A stretch of 64,000 nt of DNA from Halorussus ruber. Its GTDB lineage: Archaea; Halobacteriota; Halobacteria; Halobacteriales; Haladaptataceae. The translations under genes were made by a program, and so were the position numbers. The stretch lies in the NCBI RefSeq assembly GCF_004765785.1, contig NZ_SBIT01000002.1:1-64000 (forward strand), given 5' to 3'. The first letter of the stretch is position 1. Each line of letters begins with the position of its first letter. Below are positions 7,040 to 15,899 of the stretch, piece by piece. Below the pieces are notes generated by a model, which saw only the letters and a program-made list of their open reading frames with translations, ran no database searches and was not told where the DNA came from.

Positions 7040-8830
7040 CTACTCCACCGTCACGCTCTTGGCTAGATTACGCGGCTTATCAATCGACCGCCCCAGCTTG
7101 TTCGCCGCGTGGTACGCCACCAACTGCAACTGCACGTTGGCCAACACCGGAGCCACCCGCGGATGGGTCTCGGGAATCTCCAGCACCTCGTCGGCGTACC
7201 GCTCGACCTCCGAGGCCCCGTCCGTAACCGCGACCACGGGAGCGTCCCGCGCTTCGACCTCTTTGACGTTGCCGACGGTCTTGGTCGCGGTCTCGTCGTT
7301 ACCCGTCACAATCGCAAACACCGGCGTCTTCTCGGTCACCAACGCTAGCGGGCCGTGCTTCAGCTCGCCCGCGGCGAACCCCTCGGCGTGCTTGTAGGTA
7401 ATCTCCTTCATCTTGAGCGCGGCCTCCATGGAGACGGGGTGGTTGTAGTCCCGACCGATGAAGAAGTAGCCCTCTGCGTCGAGGAACCGCTCTGCGACTT
7501 GCTCGGCCCGCGAGGAGTCCAACAACTCCTGCACTTGCCCCGGCAGGTCCCGAAGCGCCTGCACGACCTCACGAGCGTCGCCTCGCCGGGCGAGCGACGA
7601 CGCGAGCAGGTTGGCCGCCACGACCTGCGAGGAGAACGTCTTGCTCGCGGCGACGCCGATTTCCGGCCCGGCCCGAATAAAGAGCGCCCGGTCGCACTCC
7701 CTCGCCGCGGTCGAACCCACGACGTTGGTCATCGCCAGCGTTCGGACGCCCCGCCGCTGGGCCTCGCGGAGCGCGGACAGGGTGTCGGCGGTCTCGCCGC
7801 TCTGGGTGATGCCGACGACGAGCGCGTCGTCGGGAATCGGCGGGGGCGCAATGGCGTACTCGCTGGCGAGGAAGGCCTGTGCGTGGACGCCAGCCTCGCG
7901 CAAGGCCTGCGCTCCAAACAGCGCAGCGTGATAAGACGTACCACAAGCAACGAACTGCACAGAGCCAGGATTCAACCCTTCGAGGGCCTCGACTTCGACC
8001 GACCCCGTGAGTTCGTCCACGCGGCCCCGCAGACACTTCCGGAGCGCGCGGGGTTGCTCGTGAATCTCCTTGAGCATGTAGTGGTCGTAGCCGCTCTTGG
8101 CGGTCTCCTCGGCGTCCCACTCGACGCGGGAGACCGACTTCTCCAACAGTTTGCCCTCGGCGTCCGAGACGGTCCACGACCCGGATTCGAGGCGGGCGAA
8201 CTCGCCGTCTTCGAGGTAGACCACCCGGTCGGTGTAATCGAGGAATGCGGGCACGTCGCTGGCGAGGTAAGCCGCCTCGTCGCCGACGCCGACGACCAGC
8301 GGGGAGTCCCGGCGCGTGGCGAGGAGGGCCTCCGAGTCCTCGGAGACCGCCGCGAGCGCGTAGCTGCCGTCGAGTCGCCCGACCGCGGACCGAAACGCCT
8401 CCTCGAAGGTCGCGCCCTCGGCGAGGCGCTCCTCGATGAGGTGGGGGACGACCTCGGTGTCGGTGTCGCTGTCGAACTCGTGGCCGCGGTCGGCGAGGTC
8501 GGCCTTGAGGTCGTCGTAGTTCTCGATGATGCCGTTGTGGACCACCGCCACGTCGCCCGAGCAGTCGGTGTGCGGGTGGGCGTTCTGGTCGCTCGGCGGG
8601 CCGTGGGTACTCCAGCGCGTGTGGCCGATGCCGACCGGCCCGTCGAGACCGCCGTCCACGGCCTCCTGGAGGTGGTAGAGTTCGCCCTCGCGCTTGCAGA
8701 CCGAGAGGTCGCCGTTCGAGAGCGCGACCCCCGCCGAGTCGTAGCCCCGATATTCGAGGCCTTCGAGACCGTCGAGGAGCACGTCGAGGGTGTCGCCGCT
8801 CTGGCCGGCGTAGCCGATGATGCCGCACAT
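7040..8830 (-). CDS. glmS: Glutamine-fructose-6-phosphate aminotransferase (isomerizing)
   Basis: GlmS makes glucosamine-6-phosphate from fructose-6-phosphate and glutamine, the first step to UDP-GlcNAc. The 596-residue product is full length: N-terminal nucleophile Cys2 (MCGIIGYAG), glutaminase residues in 'GIGHTRWSTHG' and 'HNGIIENYDDLK', then two SIS domains (CGTSYHAALFG, GITQSGETADTLSA, ELKHGPLALV) and the C-terminal 'KPRNLAKSVTVE' tail ending in the standard VTVE. It lies 42 bases after the GlmU-like gene on the same strand, so both precursors of amino-sugar biosynthesis are probably co-transcribed. Confidence 0.97.
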   Translation of the reverse strand: MCGIIGYAGQSGDTLDVLLDGLEGLEYRGYDSAGVALSNGDLSVCKREGELYHLQEAVDGGLDGPVGIGHTRWSTHGPPSDQNAHPHTDCSGDVAVVHNGIIENYDDLKADLADRGHEFDSDTDTEVVPHLIEERLAEGATFEEAFRSAVGRLDGSYALAAVSEDSEALLATRRDSPLVVGVGDEAAYLASDVPAFLDYTDRVVYLEDGEFARLESGSWTVSDAEGKLLEKSVSRVEWDAEETAKSGYDHYMLKEIHEQPRALRKCLRGRVDELTGSVEVEALEGLNPGSVQFVACGTSYHAALFGAQALREAGVHAQAFLASEYAIAPPPIPDDALVVGITQSGETADTLSALREAQRRGVRTLAMTNVVGSTAARECDRALFIRAGPEIGVAASKTFSSQVVAANLLASSLARRGDAREVVQALRDLPGQVQELLDSSRAEQVAERFLDAEGYFFIGRDYNHPVSMEAALKMKEITYKHAEGFAAGELKHGPLALVTEKTPVFAIVTGNDETATKTVGNVKEVEARDAPVVAVTDGASEVERYADEVLEIPETHPRVAPVLANVQLQLVAYHAANKLGRSIDKPRNLAKSVTVE

Positions 8831-8872
8831 CAGCGGACCACCCTAAACGTCTGCAACGAAACAGCACTCATG

Positions 8873-10126
8873 TCAACGAAACACCTCGGCGCGTTCGTTT
8901 ATATTTTCGGATACGGTGACGCCGGTGTGGAGGGTGGCGCTCGGCGCGACCAGCGTGCCGGGAGCGACGCTCACGTCGCCCTCGGCCCGGACGCGGTCGG
9001 CCAGCACCGCGCCGAGTCGCTGGTCCTCGAAGACGGTGTCGCCGACGCGCACGTCGCCCGGGCCGCCGGGGACCGTGGTGTCGGCCCCCAAGGCGACGCC
9101 CTGCCCGGTCACGCAGTCCAGCAGGGTGGAGTTCGGGCCGACGCGGGCGTCGGTGTCCAGCACCGACCGGGAGACGACCGCGTTCGCGCCGACGGTCGCG
9201 TTCCGGCCCAAGGCGGCGTAGGGGCCGACGACCGCGCCGGGGCGGACCTCGGTGTCGGGACCGACCACGACCGGGCCTTGCAGGGTGGCGTCGTCGTGGA
9301 CCGTCGCGCTGTCGGCCACCCAGACCGACTCCTCGCGCTCGGGTTCGGTCACTCGACCGTGGAGCAGGAGGTCCCGAGAGACGTCGAGCAGGTCCCACGG
9401 GTAGGTCGCGTCCTCCCATAGCTCCTCGGTGACGACGCCCCGGACCGTGGCGTCGCCGGGCGCGGCGCGGCCGGTTTCCGCGGCGTCGCCATCCTCGGCG
9501 TCGACTCCCTCGATGAGGCGGACCAGCGTGTCGGTCAGCGCGAGTTCGCCCTGCACGCGCGGCGTCGCCTCGATGGCGTCGAAGATGGAGGGGTCGAAAG
9601 CATAGACGCCCGCGTTGAGCAGGCGGTACTCGTCGGTGTCGGGCTTCTCGACCAGCTCCACGACGCGGTCGCCGTCCATCACGACCGCGCCGTAGTGAGA
9701 GACGTCGGCCTGCTCGGTGACCGCGAGCGTGGCGTTGCCGTCGTCTTCCTCGAAGGCGTCCAGCACGTCGGCGACCATCTGGCGCTCGATGACCTGGTCG
9801 CCGTTGACCACCAGAAAGCCGTCCTCTTGGGAGACGGCGTCGCGGGCCTGCAAGAGGGCGTGACCGCTCCCCAACTGCTTGTCCTGTGAGACGTAGTTGA
9901 CCGGGATGTTCCGGTAGGTCGGACCGAAGTGGTCCTGCACCCGGTCGCGCTTGTAGCCGACGACGACGTGGAGGCGCTCGATACCGGCCCCGATGAGCGC
10001 GTCGAAGACGTGTTCGAGAATCGGCCTGTCCGCGGCCGGAAGCATCGGTTTCGGACGATTACGCGTCAACGGCCGCAGCCGGGTTCCCTCACCCGCGGCC
10101 AGCACGACGGCGGCGCGAACTGTCAT
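8873..10126 (-). CDS. GlmU-like sugar-1-phosphate nucleotidylyltransferase with left-handed beta helix
   Basis: The N-terminal half is a nucleotidyltransferase: VVLAAGEGTRLRPLTRNRPKPM, 'GSGHALLQA' and 'FLVVNGDQV'. The C-terminal part (from about residue 270) is a hexapeptide-repeat left-handed beta helix typical of acetyltransferases. Archaeal proteins of this build join UTP or dTTP to hexosamine- or glucose-1-phosphate, and some also acetylate. Position before glmS supports UDP-GlcNAc synthesis. The start at 10126 (MTVRAAVVL) is preferred over an in-frame ATG 30 bases upstream because the family begins right before the AAGxGTR loop. The segment between residues 200 and 215 is rich in Asp and Ala and probably a linker. 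Confidence 0.88.
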   Translation of the reverse strand: MTVRAAVVLAAGEGTRLRPLTRNRPKPMLPAADRPILEHVFDALIGAGIERLHVVVGYKRDRVQDHFGPTYRNIPVNYVSQDKQLGSGHALLQARDAVSQEDGFLVVNGDQVIERQMVADVLDAFEEDDGNATLAVTEQADVSHYGAVVMDGDRVVELVEKPDTDEYRLLNAGVYAFDPSIFDAIEATPRVQGELALTDTLVRLIEGVDAEDGDAAETGRAAPGDATVRGVVTEELWEDATYPWDLLDVSRDLLLHGRVTEPEREESVWVADSATVHDDATLQGPVVVGPDTEVRPGAVVGPYAALGRNATVGANAVVSRSVLDTDARVGPNSTLLDCVTGQGVALGADTTVPGGPGDVRVGDTVFEDQRLGAVLADRVRAEGDVSVAPGTLVAPSATLHTGVTVSENINERAEVFR

Positions 10127-10275
10127 GTCCGGATAATCGGCAACGTGCGGTATCAACCTTCGGCTTCACGGGATGGAGATGTTCAGATACGGAGGTCGAG
10201 CCGTAGTTCGGGTCGGAAGAAATGTAACTATTTCTTTAATATAGAATTTGATTTGCTAAAGAATTGTTCTCCTAT

Positions 10276-10363
10276 ATGACCAGCGCCGCGCCGCCGACCA
10301 TCGCCAACACGCCGAGGCCGATGCCGACGCCCCAGAACGGGACGCGTTTGACCGACCTCACTC
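10276..10363 (-). repeat. Diverged duplicate of the uppP 3' end
   Basis: About 80 bp repeat the last codons of uppP (11459-11540) at roughly 89 percent identity: both copies encode VPFWGVxIGLGxLAMVGGAALVI followed by a stop (TAG here, TGA in uppP). The copy lacks the rest of the gene and overlaps the 3' end of the toxin-like gene. The two copies are direct repeats enclosing a gene pair, as in insertion at the 3' end of a gene. Confidence 0.75.
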
Positions 10364-10810
10364 CAAATCGCTCGTCTCGTGGAGTCGCTCGACGCGCTCG
10401 CTCGTCCAGTCGAGGACCGTGAACAACACCTCCAGAAAGTGGGCGTCGAGCGGCGACTCCTCGGCAGTACCCGCGTCCGGCGGCGGGTGGAAGTGCGTCC
10501 TCGGCGCGTCGGACTTCGGGTGGCGGTCCCATCGACATTGGTACTGGTCGTCGCCGCGGCGCTCGACGTAGTGCAAGGAGTAGTCGTCAGTCGTGAACCA
10601 GCGAACGTCGAGCCGAACCGCGTCCACCGCGGCCGGATACGTCTCCGCGTCGATTCGGAGTTCGAGCAATCGCGGCGCGGCGCTCGACGGGTCGAACTGC
10701 CACGACTCGACCAGCGGATGCGTATCGGCGCGTCTGCCGATGGTCCGAAGCGTGGGCACGTCGAGTTCCCCCATCGGAACCGAGTCGCCGTCTCGTGGTG
10801 ACTCAGACAT
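10358..10810 (-). CDS. TumE-like (DUF6516-type) putative toxin
   Basis: The 150-residue protein has 'WFTTDDYSLHYVER', a cluster of basic and aromatic residues (QYQCRWDRHP) and 'THFHPPPDAG', followed by a C-terminal helix 'LEVLFTVLDWTSERVERL'. This order resembles the TumE/DUF6516 family, small proteins paired with helix-turn-helix antitoxins in haloarchaea. It follows the HTH gene by 22 bases on the same strand, as expected of a toxin-antitoxin operon. The pair is bracketed by the uppP 3'-end duplication. Assignment to the family is by motif resemblance only. Confidence 0.6.
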   Translation of the reverse strand: MSESPRDGDSVPMGELDVPTLRTIGRRADTHPLVESWQFDPSSAAPRLLELRIDAETYPAAVDAVRLDVRWFTTDDYSLHYVERRGDDQYQCRWDRHPKSDAPRTHFHPPPDAGTAEESPLDAHFLEVLFTVLDWTSERVERLHETSDLE

Positions 10811-10832
10811 CGCGTTACGGCACCTCGGGAGT

Positions 10833-11387
10833 TCAGACGGACGCCGCGTCGTTCGCGTCTCCGCCGCGCTCGGCGCGATGGGCGGCCTGCTGAAGCAATT
10901 GCAGGTCGCGCCGGACGGTCCGCCAGCGAGTCAGCGCCTCCCACGAGTCGTGAATCTCGTCGTGGTCGCTGGTCTCGAACGTCTCAGGCGAGACGGCGTC
11001 GGGGTCGGGCGCGTCGAATCGGTCCTGAAAGTCCTCGTCCTCCGCGAGGAGGTCCTCGATTCGGTCTCGCAGTTCCGCCGCGGAGTTGTTCGTGGCGAGG
11101 TCCTCGATTCGCTTCCACCGGAAGTACGAGTCGTTCCGGCGGTAGGTGGCCGGGCGGCCCTCTCGACGTTCCGCGACGCCCATCTCGACCAACTGGGAGA
11201 GAGCGTCCCGAGCGCCGTCGGCCGAGCAGTCGGCCGCGTCGGCGATGTCGCTCGCCGACGTGTAGTCTGACGTGCCGGTAATCACGTCGTAGACGCGCTG
11301 GAACGTAGTTTGTCCCTCACGCCACCGCCGTTTGCTGTCGCCGGAGTGGGAATTCGACGGTGTGGGTCCGCTCGGCCCGTCGGTCAT
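10833..11387 (-). CDS. Winged-helix DNA-binding protein, likely antitoxin (DUF7342-like)
   Basis: The 184-residue protein has a winged helix at residues 25-85: 'TSASDIADAADCSADGARDALSQLVEMGVAERREGRPATYRRN'. An acidic middle region and a C-terminal helix (WEALTRWRTVRRDLQLLQQAAH) follow and may bind the partner. Haloarchaeal proteins with this build are commonly followed by a small TumE-like gene, as here. Two GATATATC palindromes spaced 22 bp apart lie just upstream (11412-11441), probably promoter plus operator. The gene pair sits at the 3' end of uppP, suggesting acquisition by insertion. Confidence 0.65.
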   Translation of the reverse strand: MTDGPSGPTPSNSHSGDSKRRWREGQTTFQRVYDVITGTSDYTSASDIADAADCSADGARDALSQLVEMGVAERREGRPATYRRNDSYFRWKRIEDLATNNSAAELRDRIEDLLAEDEDFQDRFDAPDPDAVSPETFETSDHDEIHDSWEALTRWRTVRRDLQLLQQAAHRAERGGDANDAASV

Positions 11388-11411
11388 ACGACACGTTTCG
11401 AGCTAGTGGAG

Positions 11412-11441
11412 GATATATCTTTCCCGAAGACGAGATATATC
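11412..11441. promoter_or_regulatory. Paired GATATATC sites before the HTH/TumE-like operon
   Basis: Two copies of the self-complementary octamer GATATATC at 11412-11419 and 11434-11441 are offset by 22 bp, two helical turns. The proximal one sits 25-32 bases before the start codon at 11387, where a TATA box is expected; the distal one lies 13 bases beyond the uppP stop codon. Confidence 0.45.
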
Positions 11442-11454
11442 GCTTCCAACCCGC

Positions 11455-12339
11455 TCAAATCACCAGCGCCGCGCCGCCGACCATCGCCAGCGCGCCGAGA
11501 CCGATGCAGACGCCCCAGAAGGGAACGCGCTCGACCACTCGCATCAGCGCGTCGATGGTCAGATAGCCAACGACCGCCGCGGTGCCCAGCGCCAGCGCGG
11601 CCTCGGTCGGCGCGACCGACGGGATGCCGGTGTCGAGCAGGACGAGGACGCCAGCGCCGAGCGCGGCCGGAATCGACAGCAGGAACGAGAGGCGGAACGA
11701 GGAGGGGCCGTCGTGGCCGCGGAACAGGAGCGCCGAGGCGGTGGTGCCCGACCGCGAGACGCCGGGGAGGATGGCGAGTCCCTGCAGAGCGCCGACCAGC
11801 ACGGCGTCGATGAGGTCGGGGGACTCCCGTCCACCGAACTCGAAATCGTCCGCGACTCGCTGAAGGACGCCCGTCAGCACCAGCAGGACGCCGACCAGCG
11901 CGACGAACGCGCCGCCGGTCAGCGCCGAGACGACGTGGTCGAGGGTCTCGTACGCCGCGATGCCGACGACGCCGGAGGCCAGCGTGGCGACCCCGAGGAA
12001 GGAGAGGGTCGGGCGCTCGCTGGCGGTTCGTGGTCTGCCGGTACTGTTCGAGGCCGCGGACCCGCCGGACGGCGCGGCCGGTTCGCCGGGGTCGAACGCC
12101 GACCGCGGCCGCCACGTCGGAAGCGCACCCAGCACCTCGCGGAGTTCGTCGCGGTAGTACACTGTCGCCGAGAGCGCGGTCCCGGCGTGGAGGAACAGCG
12201 AGAACTGGACCGCGGCCTCCGGCGAGGAGCCGAGCGCGGTCAGAAAGACGGTGATGTTGCCCTCGCTGGAGATGGGCAACCACTCGAAGACGCCCTGCAA
12301 GGCTCCGGCGACGACCGCAATCAGCGCGGACCGATTCAT
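11455..12339 (-). CDS. uppP: Undecaprenyl-diphosphatase family protein (BacA/UppP)
   Basis: UppP removes a phosphate from C55-type polyprenyl diphosphate; in archaea it probably recycles the dolichol-type lipid carrier of glycosylation. The 294-residue polytopic protein has the two signature motifs: 'GVFEWLPISSEGN' near residue 17 and 'ILPGVSRSGTTAS' near residue 195, with about eight membrane segments. A hydrophilic, Pro/Ser-rich insertion near residues 80-110 is not typical of bacterial UppP. Its 3' end is duplicated 1.2 kb downstream (10276-10363), on the far side of a toxin-antitoxin-like pair; the present C-terminus may therefore derive from the inserted DNA. Confidence 0.92.
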   Translation of the reverse strand: MNRSALIAVVAGALQGVFEWLPISSEGNITVFLTALGSSPEAAVQFSLFLHAGTALSATVYYRDELREVLGALPTWRPRSAFDPGEPAAPSGGSAASNSTGRPRTASERPTLSFLGVATLASGVVGIAAYETLDHVVSALTGGAFVALVGVLLVLTGVLQRVADDFEFGGRESPDLIDAVLVGALQGLAILPGVSRSGTTASALLFRGHDGPSSFRLSFLLSIPAALGAGVLVLLDTGIPSVAPTEAALALGTAAVVGYLTIDALMRVVERVPFWGVCIGLGALAMVGGAALVI

Positions 12340-12518
12340 ACAGGGTGGGCGAACGTCGGAGGTAAAAACTGCTCGGAAGTCCGCCGAGTCGAGGACGCGG
12401 CGAGCCGGGAAGCGCAGAAAACACTAGAATTTAACTTTTCAATTTGATTTCCAGTATTTTAATAAGGGCCTAGATGAACCAACCGACAACGACCTTTCGG
12501 TCGGCATGGCACGCACCT

Positions 12519-15500
12519 ATGGCACGCAAGCACCCCTCTCTTCGCGTCTCCGATAGCGGCGGCGCTCGTCGCACGGTCGCCCTCTTGGCGACGTTTCTCC
12601 TCGTGGCGAGCGTCCTCGCGCCAGCACCGATGGCCGCGGCCGTCGGCCTCGGCGACCACGCGCCGGTCGTCGGGGCCGCAGGCAACGCGGACGAAGCGAC
12701 GGTCGCTAACGACGCCTCGACCACCGTCGCCAACGACGATTCCACGACCGTCACCAGCGATGGCTCGACCACGACCGTCGCCGAAGGCGATACGACCGCC
12801 GTCGCCAACGACGACTCGGTCACGATACGCGGCCAAGTCGAGGCCAGCGACGGCGCTCCCGCGACGAACGACAGCGTCCTCCTCGGGTCTGCCGACCGAA
12901 ACCGGACCGACGAGCGCGGGCGCTTTCACGTTTACAGCGACGACAACCGGAGCTACGACCTGACCTACCGCCAGCGAAACGGGACGACCGGCGACGGTCT
13001 CCCGGCAATCTACGCCATCGGGCGAGTGAATTCGACCGACCGGAATCGGACCGTCTCGCTCCCGGCCGCGTCGGTGCTGAACCTCACGGTGGTCGCCGAG
13101 AACGGGACCGCAGTCCCGAACGCGACGGTGCGACTGACCCACGCCCGAGGCGGCGCGAACGCGACGCTCTCGGGGGAGACCGACGCGCAGGGGCGGGTCA
13201 GGGTCGGCGGTCACGTCGGCGTCGAACTCGCCGGAACCGTCACCGTGTCGGTCGAAGCGCCGAACGCCTCGTTGGCCGACCGCGAGGTCACCGTCCCGGC
13301 CGACGCGGGCGACCGGCGGGTGGTCCTCGACCTGACCGAGGAGACCCCGCCGACGCTCCGGTACGACGTGAGCGCCCGGACCGCGAACGTCTCGGAACTG
13401 GTCACCTTCGACGCGACGAACTCGACTGACCCGTCGGGTATCGCGGAGACGACGTGGACCTTCCCGGCCGACACCGTCTCGCGCGCGGCGGTCGGCTATC
13501 GCTTCTCCGAGCGGGGCAACTACTCGGTGAACCTGTCGGCGACCGACGGCGCGGGCAACGTGAACCGCACGACAGTCCCGATTCGCATCGTGGACCGGCG
13601 AGACCCGGTCGCCGACCTCGCGGTGACTGAGGCCGGGGAGAACGCGACGAACCGCGAAGGGAACGCGACCACCGTCACGGTGAACGAGTCGGTCACGTTC
13701 GACGCGACCGACTCGTTCGACAGCGAGACGGGCATCGCGGAGTACCGCTGGGACTTCGACGGCGACGGGTCGTTCGAGCGAAACACCTCCGCGGAGTCCC
13801 CGGCGACGGCCTCCCCGGCGACGGTCTCGCACGCCTACGCCGACAGCGGCAGGTACAACGCCACGGTAGAAGTCACCGACGCGGCCGGAAATCTGGCGAG
13901 GGCCGAGCGGCGAATCGTCGTCGAAATCCCGCCGCCGACCGCGAACTTCACCATCTCCGACGCCCGGCCGAGCATCGGGGAGGCGGTCGAGTTCAACGCC
14001 TCGGTGACGGCCGCGGTCGGAACCGTCACCGAGTACGCGTGGGAAATCGAGTACCCGTCCTCCTCGTTCGTCCTCGACGGCAGAGTGGTCAATCAGGAGT
14101 TCCCCGACAGCGGAACCTACAACGTGACGCTGACCGTCACCGACGAGGAGGGCCAGACCGACGAACTGACCCGGAGCGTCGAGGTGCCGAACAAGCCGCC
14201 GGAGGCCGACGCGCGGGCCGGTGAGTCGGTCGTCGCCGGGTCGCTGTTCGCGCTCGACGGACGCTACTCGACCGACCCGGACGACTCCTTCTCGGTCGCG
14301 TGGAACCAGACCGAGGGACCGCCGGTCGAACTCTCGAACGACTCAGCAGAGAACCCGGCGTTCACCGCGCCGGAGGTGAACCGGACGACCACCCTCCGAT
14401 TCAACCTGACCGTCACCGACGACCACGGCGCGACCGACGAGGACGCAGTCGCAATCGCGGTCGTACCGAGTTCCCTGCCGAACGTCTCGCACGCGCCCGA
14501 GGAACCGACCGTCAACGAGTCGGTCGCGTTCGAGGTCAACCGGTCGGGCGAGTACGGCTGGGACTTCGACGGCGACGGAACCGTCGAGGCGACTCCCGAG
14601 TCGGCGAACGTGACCGAGAGGAACGCGACCCACCGGTTCGACGCGCCGGGCGAGTACGACGTGACGCTCGTGGACGCCGCGGGCCGCGAGGTCGTCCGGA
14701 ACGTGACCGTCGCGCTCGCAAACGAGTCGGAAACAGGCGGCTCTGGAACCGGTGACTCCGGAGCAGACGGGAACGCGACCGACGGGGGCGAGAACGCGAC
14801 CGAAACAGGCGGAAACGCGACGGAGAACGAGACCGATACGAGCGGTGGCGGCGCAGGCGGCGGGTCCGGAGCGCCCGCTGGCAGCGGTGGCGGAAGTAGT
14901 GGCGGTAGTGGCGCAACCGGTGGAACCAGCGGCAATTCGGCAGATGGTGCAACCGGCGGCGACTCGACCGGCGCTACCGGCGGCGGTGGAGCAGGAGGCA
15001 CCGGCGGTGCGACAGGCGGCGCGGCCGGAGGAGCGACCGGCGGTGGCTCGGCAGGCGGCACCGGGGGTAGCGATTCGGCAGGCGGTTCGGCAGGCGGCAC
15101 CGGGGGTAGCGATTCGGCAGGCGATTCGGCAGACGACAATGCCGGTGCAGACGAATCCGAACGGGCCGAGAAAGCACCCTCCCCTGCGGTGACCGTCGAG
15201 CGAGTCGGCGACAGCTCGGACCGCGTCGTCGCGGCGGTCGAGAACGCCTCCGGCGGCGACCGAGCGGCGGTCGAGTTCCCCGAGGAGTTCGGCCGGAATC
15301 GCTCGGCGTTCGAGACGCTGTCGGTCGTCACGGACGGCGCGTCGAAGTTCTCGCTTTCGGTCGGTGCGCTCTCGACGCCGCCGACCGGGACGCCGAGTCC
15401 GAACGCGGACGCGGTGGTGTCGTACCTCCGAGTCGGCGAGCGGAACATCACCGACACCGCGATTCGGTCGGCCCGGTTCCGGTTCCGAGTCGCCGCGTCG

Positions 15501-15899
15501 GCGCTCGACGAGTTGGGTGTCTCGCCCGACACGGTGGGACTCTACCGCTTTCACGACGGCGAGTGGCAGACGCTGGAGACGAGGGTGCTGAAGCAAGTCG
15601 GCGATTTCTACCGCTTCGAGGCGACCTCGCCGGGGTTCTCGGTGTTCGCGGTCGGCGTCGGTTCGGCAGGCGAAGACGACTCGGAAGCTGCCAAGAACGC
15701 GACGACGGCGGACGAGAATTCAGCCTCGGATGAAGATTCCGAGAGCAACGACCGAGCCATGTCCGACCAGAACGTCAAGTCCGGGACGCCGCCGTCGCAG
15801 GCGGACGAGTCGAGCGGCATCAGCGACAGCATGCTCTCGCTCGGCCTGTTCGTGGCGGCGCTGTTGGCCGCCGCGCTGTGGGGGTATCTGCTGAGCTAA
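12519..15899 (+). CDS. Large secreted PKD-domain surface protein with PGF-pre-PGF domain
   Basis: A signal peptide (RRTVALLATFLLVASVLAPAPMAAA), a carboxypeptidase-regulatory-like beta sandwich (about 12830-13340) and several PKD-type domains (13350-14720; repeated YRWDFDGDG and YGWDFDGDG strands) are followed by a Gly/Ser/Thr-rich stalk (14735-15160). Then comes a PGF-pre-PGF domain (15180-15660, ending FYRFEATSPGFSVFAVG). The protein ends in a membrane helix (LGLFVAALLAAALWGYLL) without a clear PGF-CTERM sorting motif or terminal Arg patch. Many N-x-S/T sequons suggest heavy N-glycosylation. A TATA-like TATTTTAATA (12455) is too close to an in-frame ATG at 12474, so the ATG at 12519 is preferred. 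Role: cell surface, probably adhesion or S-layer association. Confidence 0.85.
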   Translation: MARKHPSLRVSDSGGARRTVALLATFLLVASVLAPAPMAAAVGLGDHAPVVGAAGNADEATVANDASTTVANDDSTTVTSDGSTTTVAEGDTTAVANDDSVTIRGQVEASDGAPATNDSVLLGSADRNRTDERGRFHVYSDDNRSYDLTYRQRNGTTGDGLPAIYAIGRVNSTDRNRTVSLPAASVLNLTVVAENGTAVPNATVRLTHARGGANATLSGETDAQGRVRVGGHVGVELAGTVTVSVEAPNASLADREVTVPADAGDRRVVLDLTEETPPTLRYDVSARTANVSELVTFDATNSTDPSGIAETTWTFPADTVSRAAVGYRFSERGNYSVNLSATDGAGNVNRTTVPIRIVDRRDPVADLAVTEAGENATNREGNATTVTVNESVTFDATDSFDSETGIAEYRWDFDGDGSFERNTSAESPATASPATVSHAYADSGRYNATVEVTDAAGNLARAERRIVVEIPPPTANFTISDARPSIGEAVEFNASVTAAVGTVTEYAWEIEYPSSSFVLDGRVVNQEFPDSGTYNVTLTVTDEEGQTDELTRSVEVPNKPPEADARAGESVVAGSLFALDGRYSTDPDDSFSVAWNQTEGPPVELSNDSAENPAFTAPEVNRTTTLRFNLTVTDDHGATDEDAVAIAVVPSSLPNVSHAPEEPTVNESVAFEVNRSGEYGWDFDGDGTVEATPESANVTERNATHRFDAPGEYDVTLVDAAGREVVRNVTVALANESETGGSGTGDSGADGNATDGGENATETGGNATENETDTSGGGAGGGSGAPAGSGGGSSGGSGATGGTSGNSADGATGGDSTGATGGGGAGGTGGATGGAAGGATGGGSAGGTGGSDSAGGSAGGTGGSDSAGDSADDNAGADESERAEKAPSPAVTVERVGDSSDRVVAAVENASGGDRAAVEFPEEFGRNRSAFETLSVVTDGASKFSLSVGALSTPPTGTPSPNADAVVSYLRVGERNITDTAIRSARFRFRVAASALDELGVSPDTVGLYRFHDGEWQTLETRVLKQVGDFYRFEATSPGFSVFAVGVGSAGEDDSEAAKNATTADENSASDEDSESNDRAMSDQNVKSGTPPSQADESSGISDSMLSLGLFVAALLAAALWGYLLS

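Noticed and set aside
7355-9421. 688-codon plus-strand ORF opposite glmS and the GlmU-like gene
   Set aside because: It runs antisense to two clearly conserved enzymes and has the Arg/Val/Gly-rich composition of the complementary frame of acidic high-GC genes.
10272-10538. 88-codon ORF containing VPFWGVGIGLGVLAMVGG
   Set aside because: Only the last 25 or so residues resemble a protein, and these are the duplicated end of uppP; the rest is the other frame of the TumE-like gene. Treated as a repeat, not a gene.
14735-15160. Repetitive DNA that could look like a minisatellite
   Set aside because: It keeps the reading frame and encodes a Gly/Ser/Thr-rich stalk of a surface protein; no need for a separate repeat call.
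14264-15532. 422-codon minus-strand ORF with Pro-rich repeats
   Set aside because: Antisense to the Gly-rich stalk and PGF-pre-PGF region of the surface protein; the Pro-rich repeats are the complement of Gly codons.
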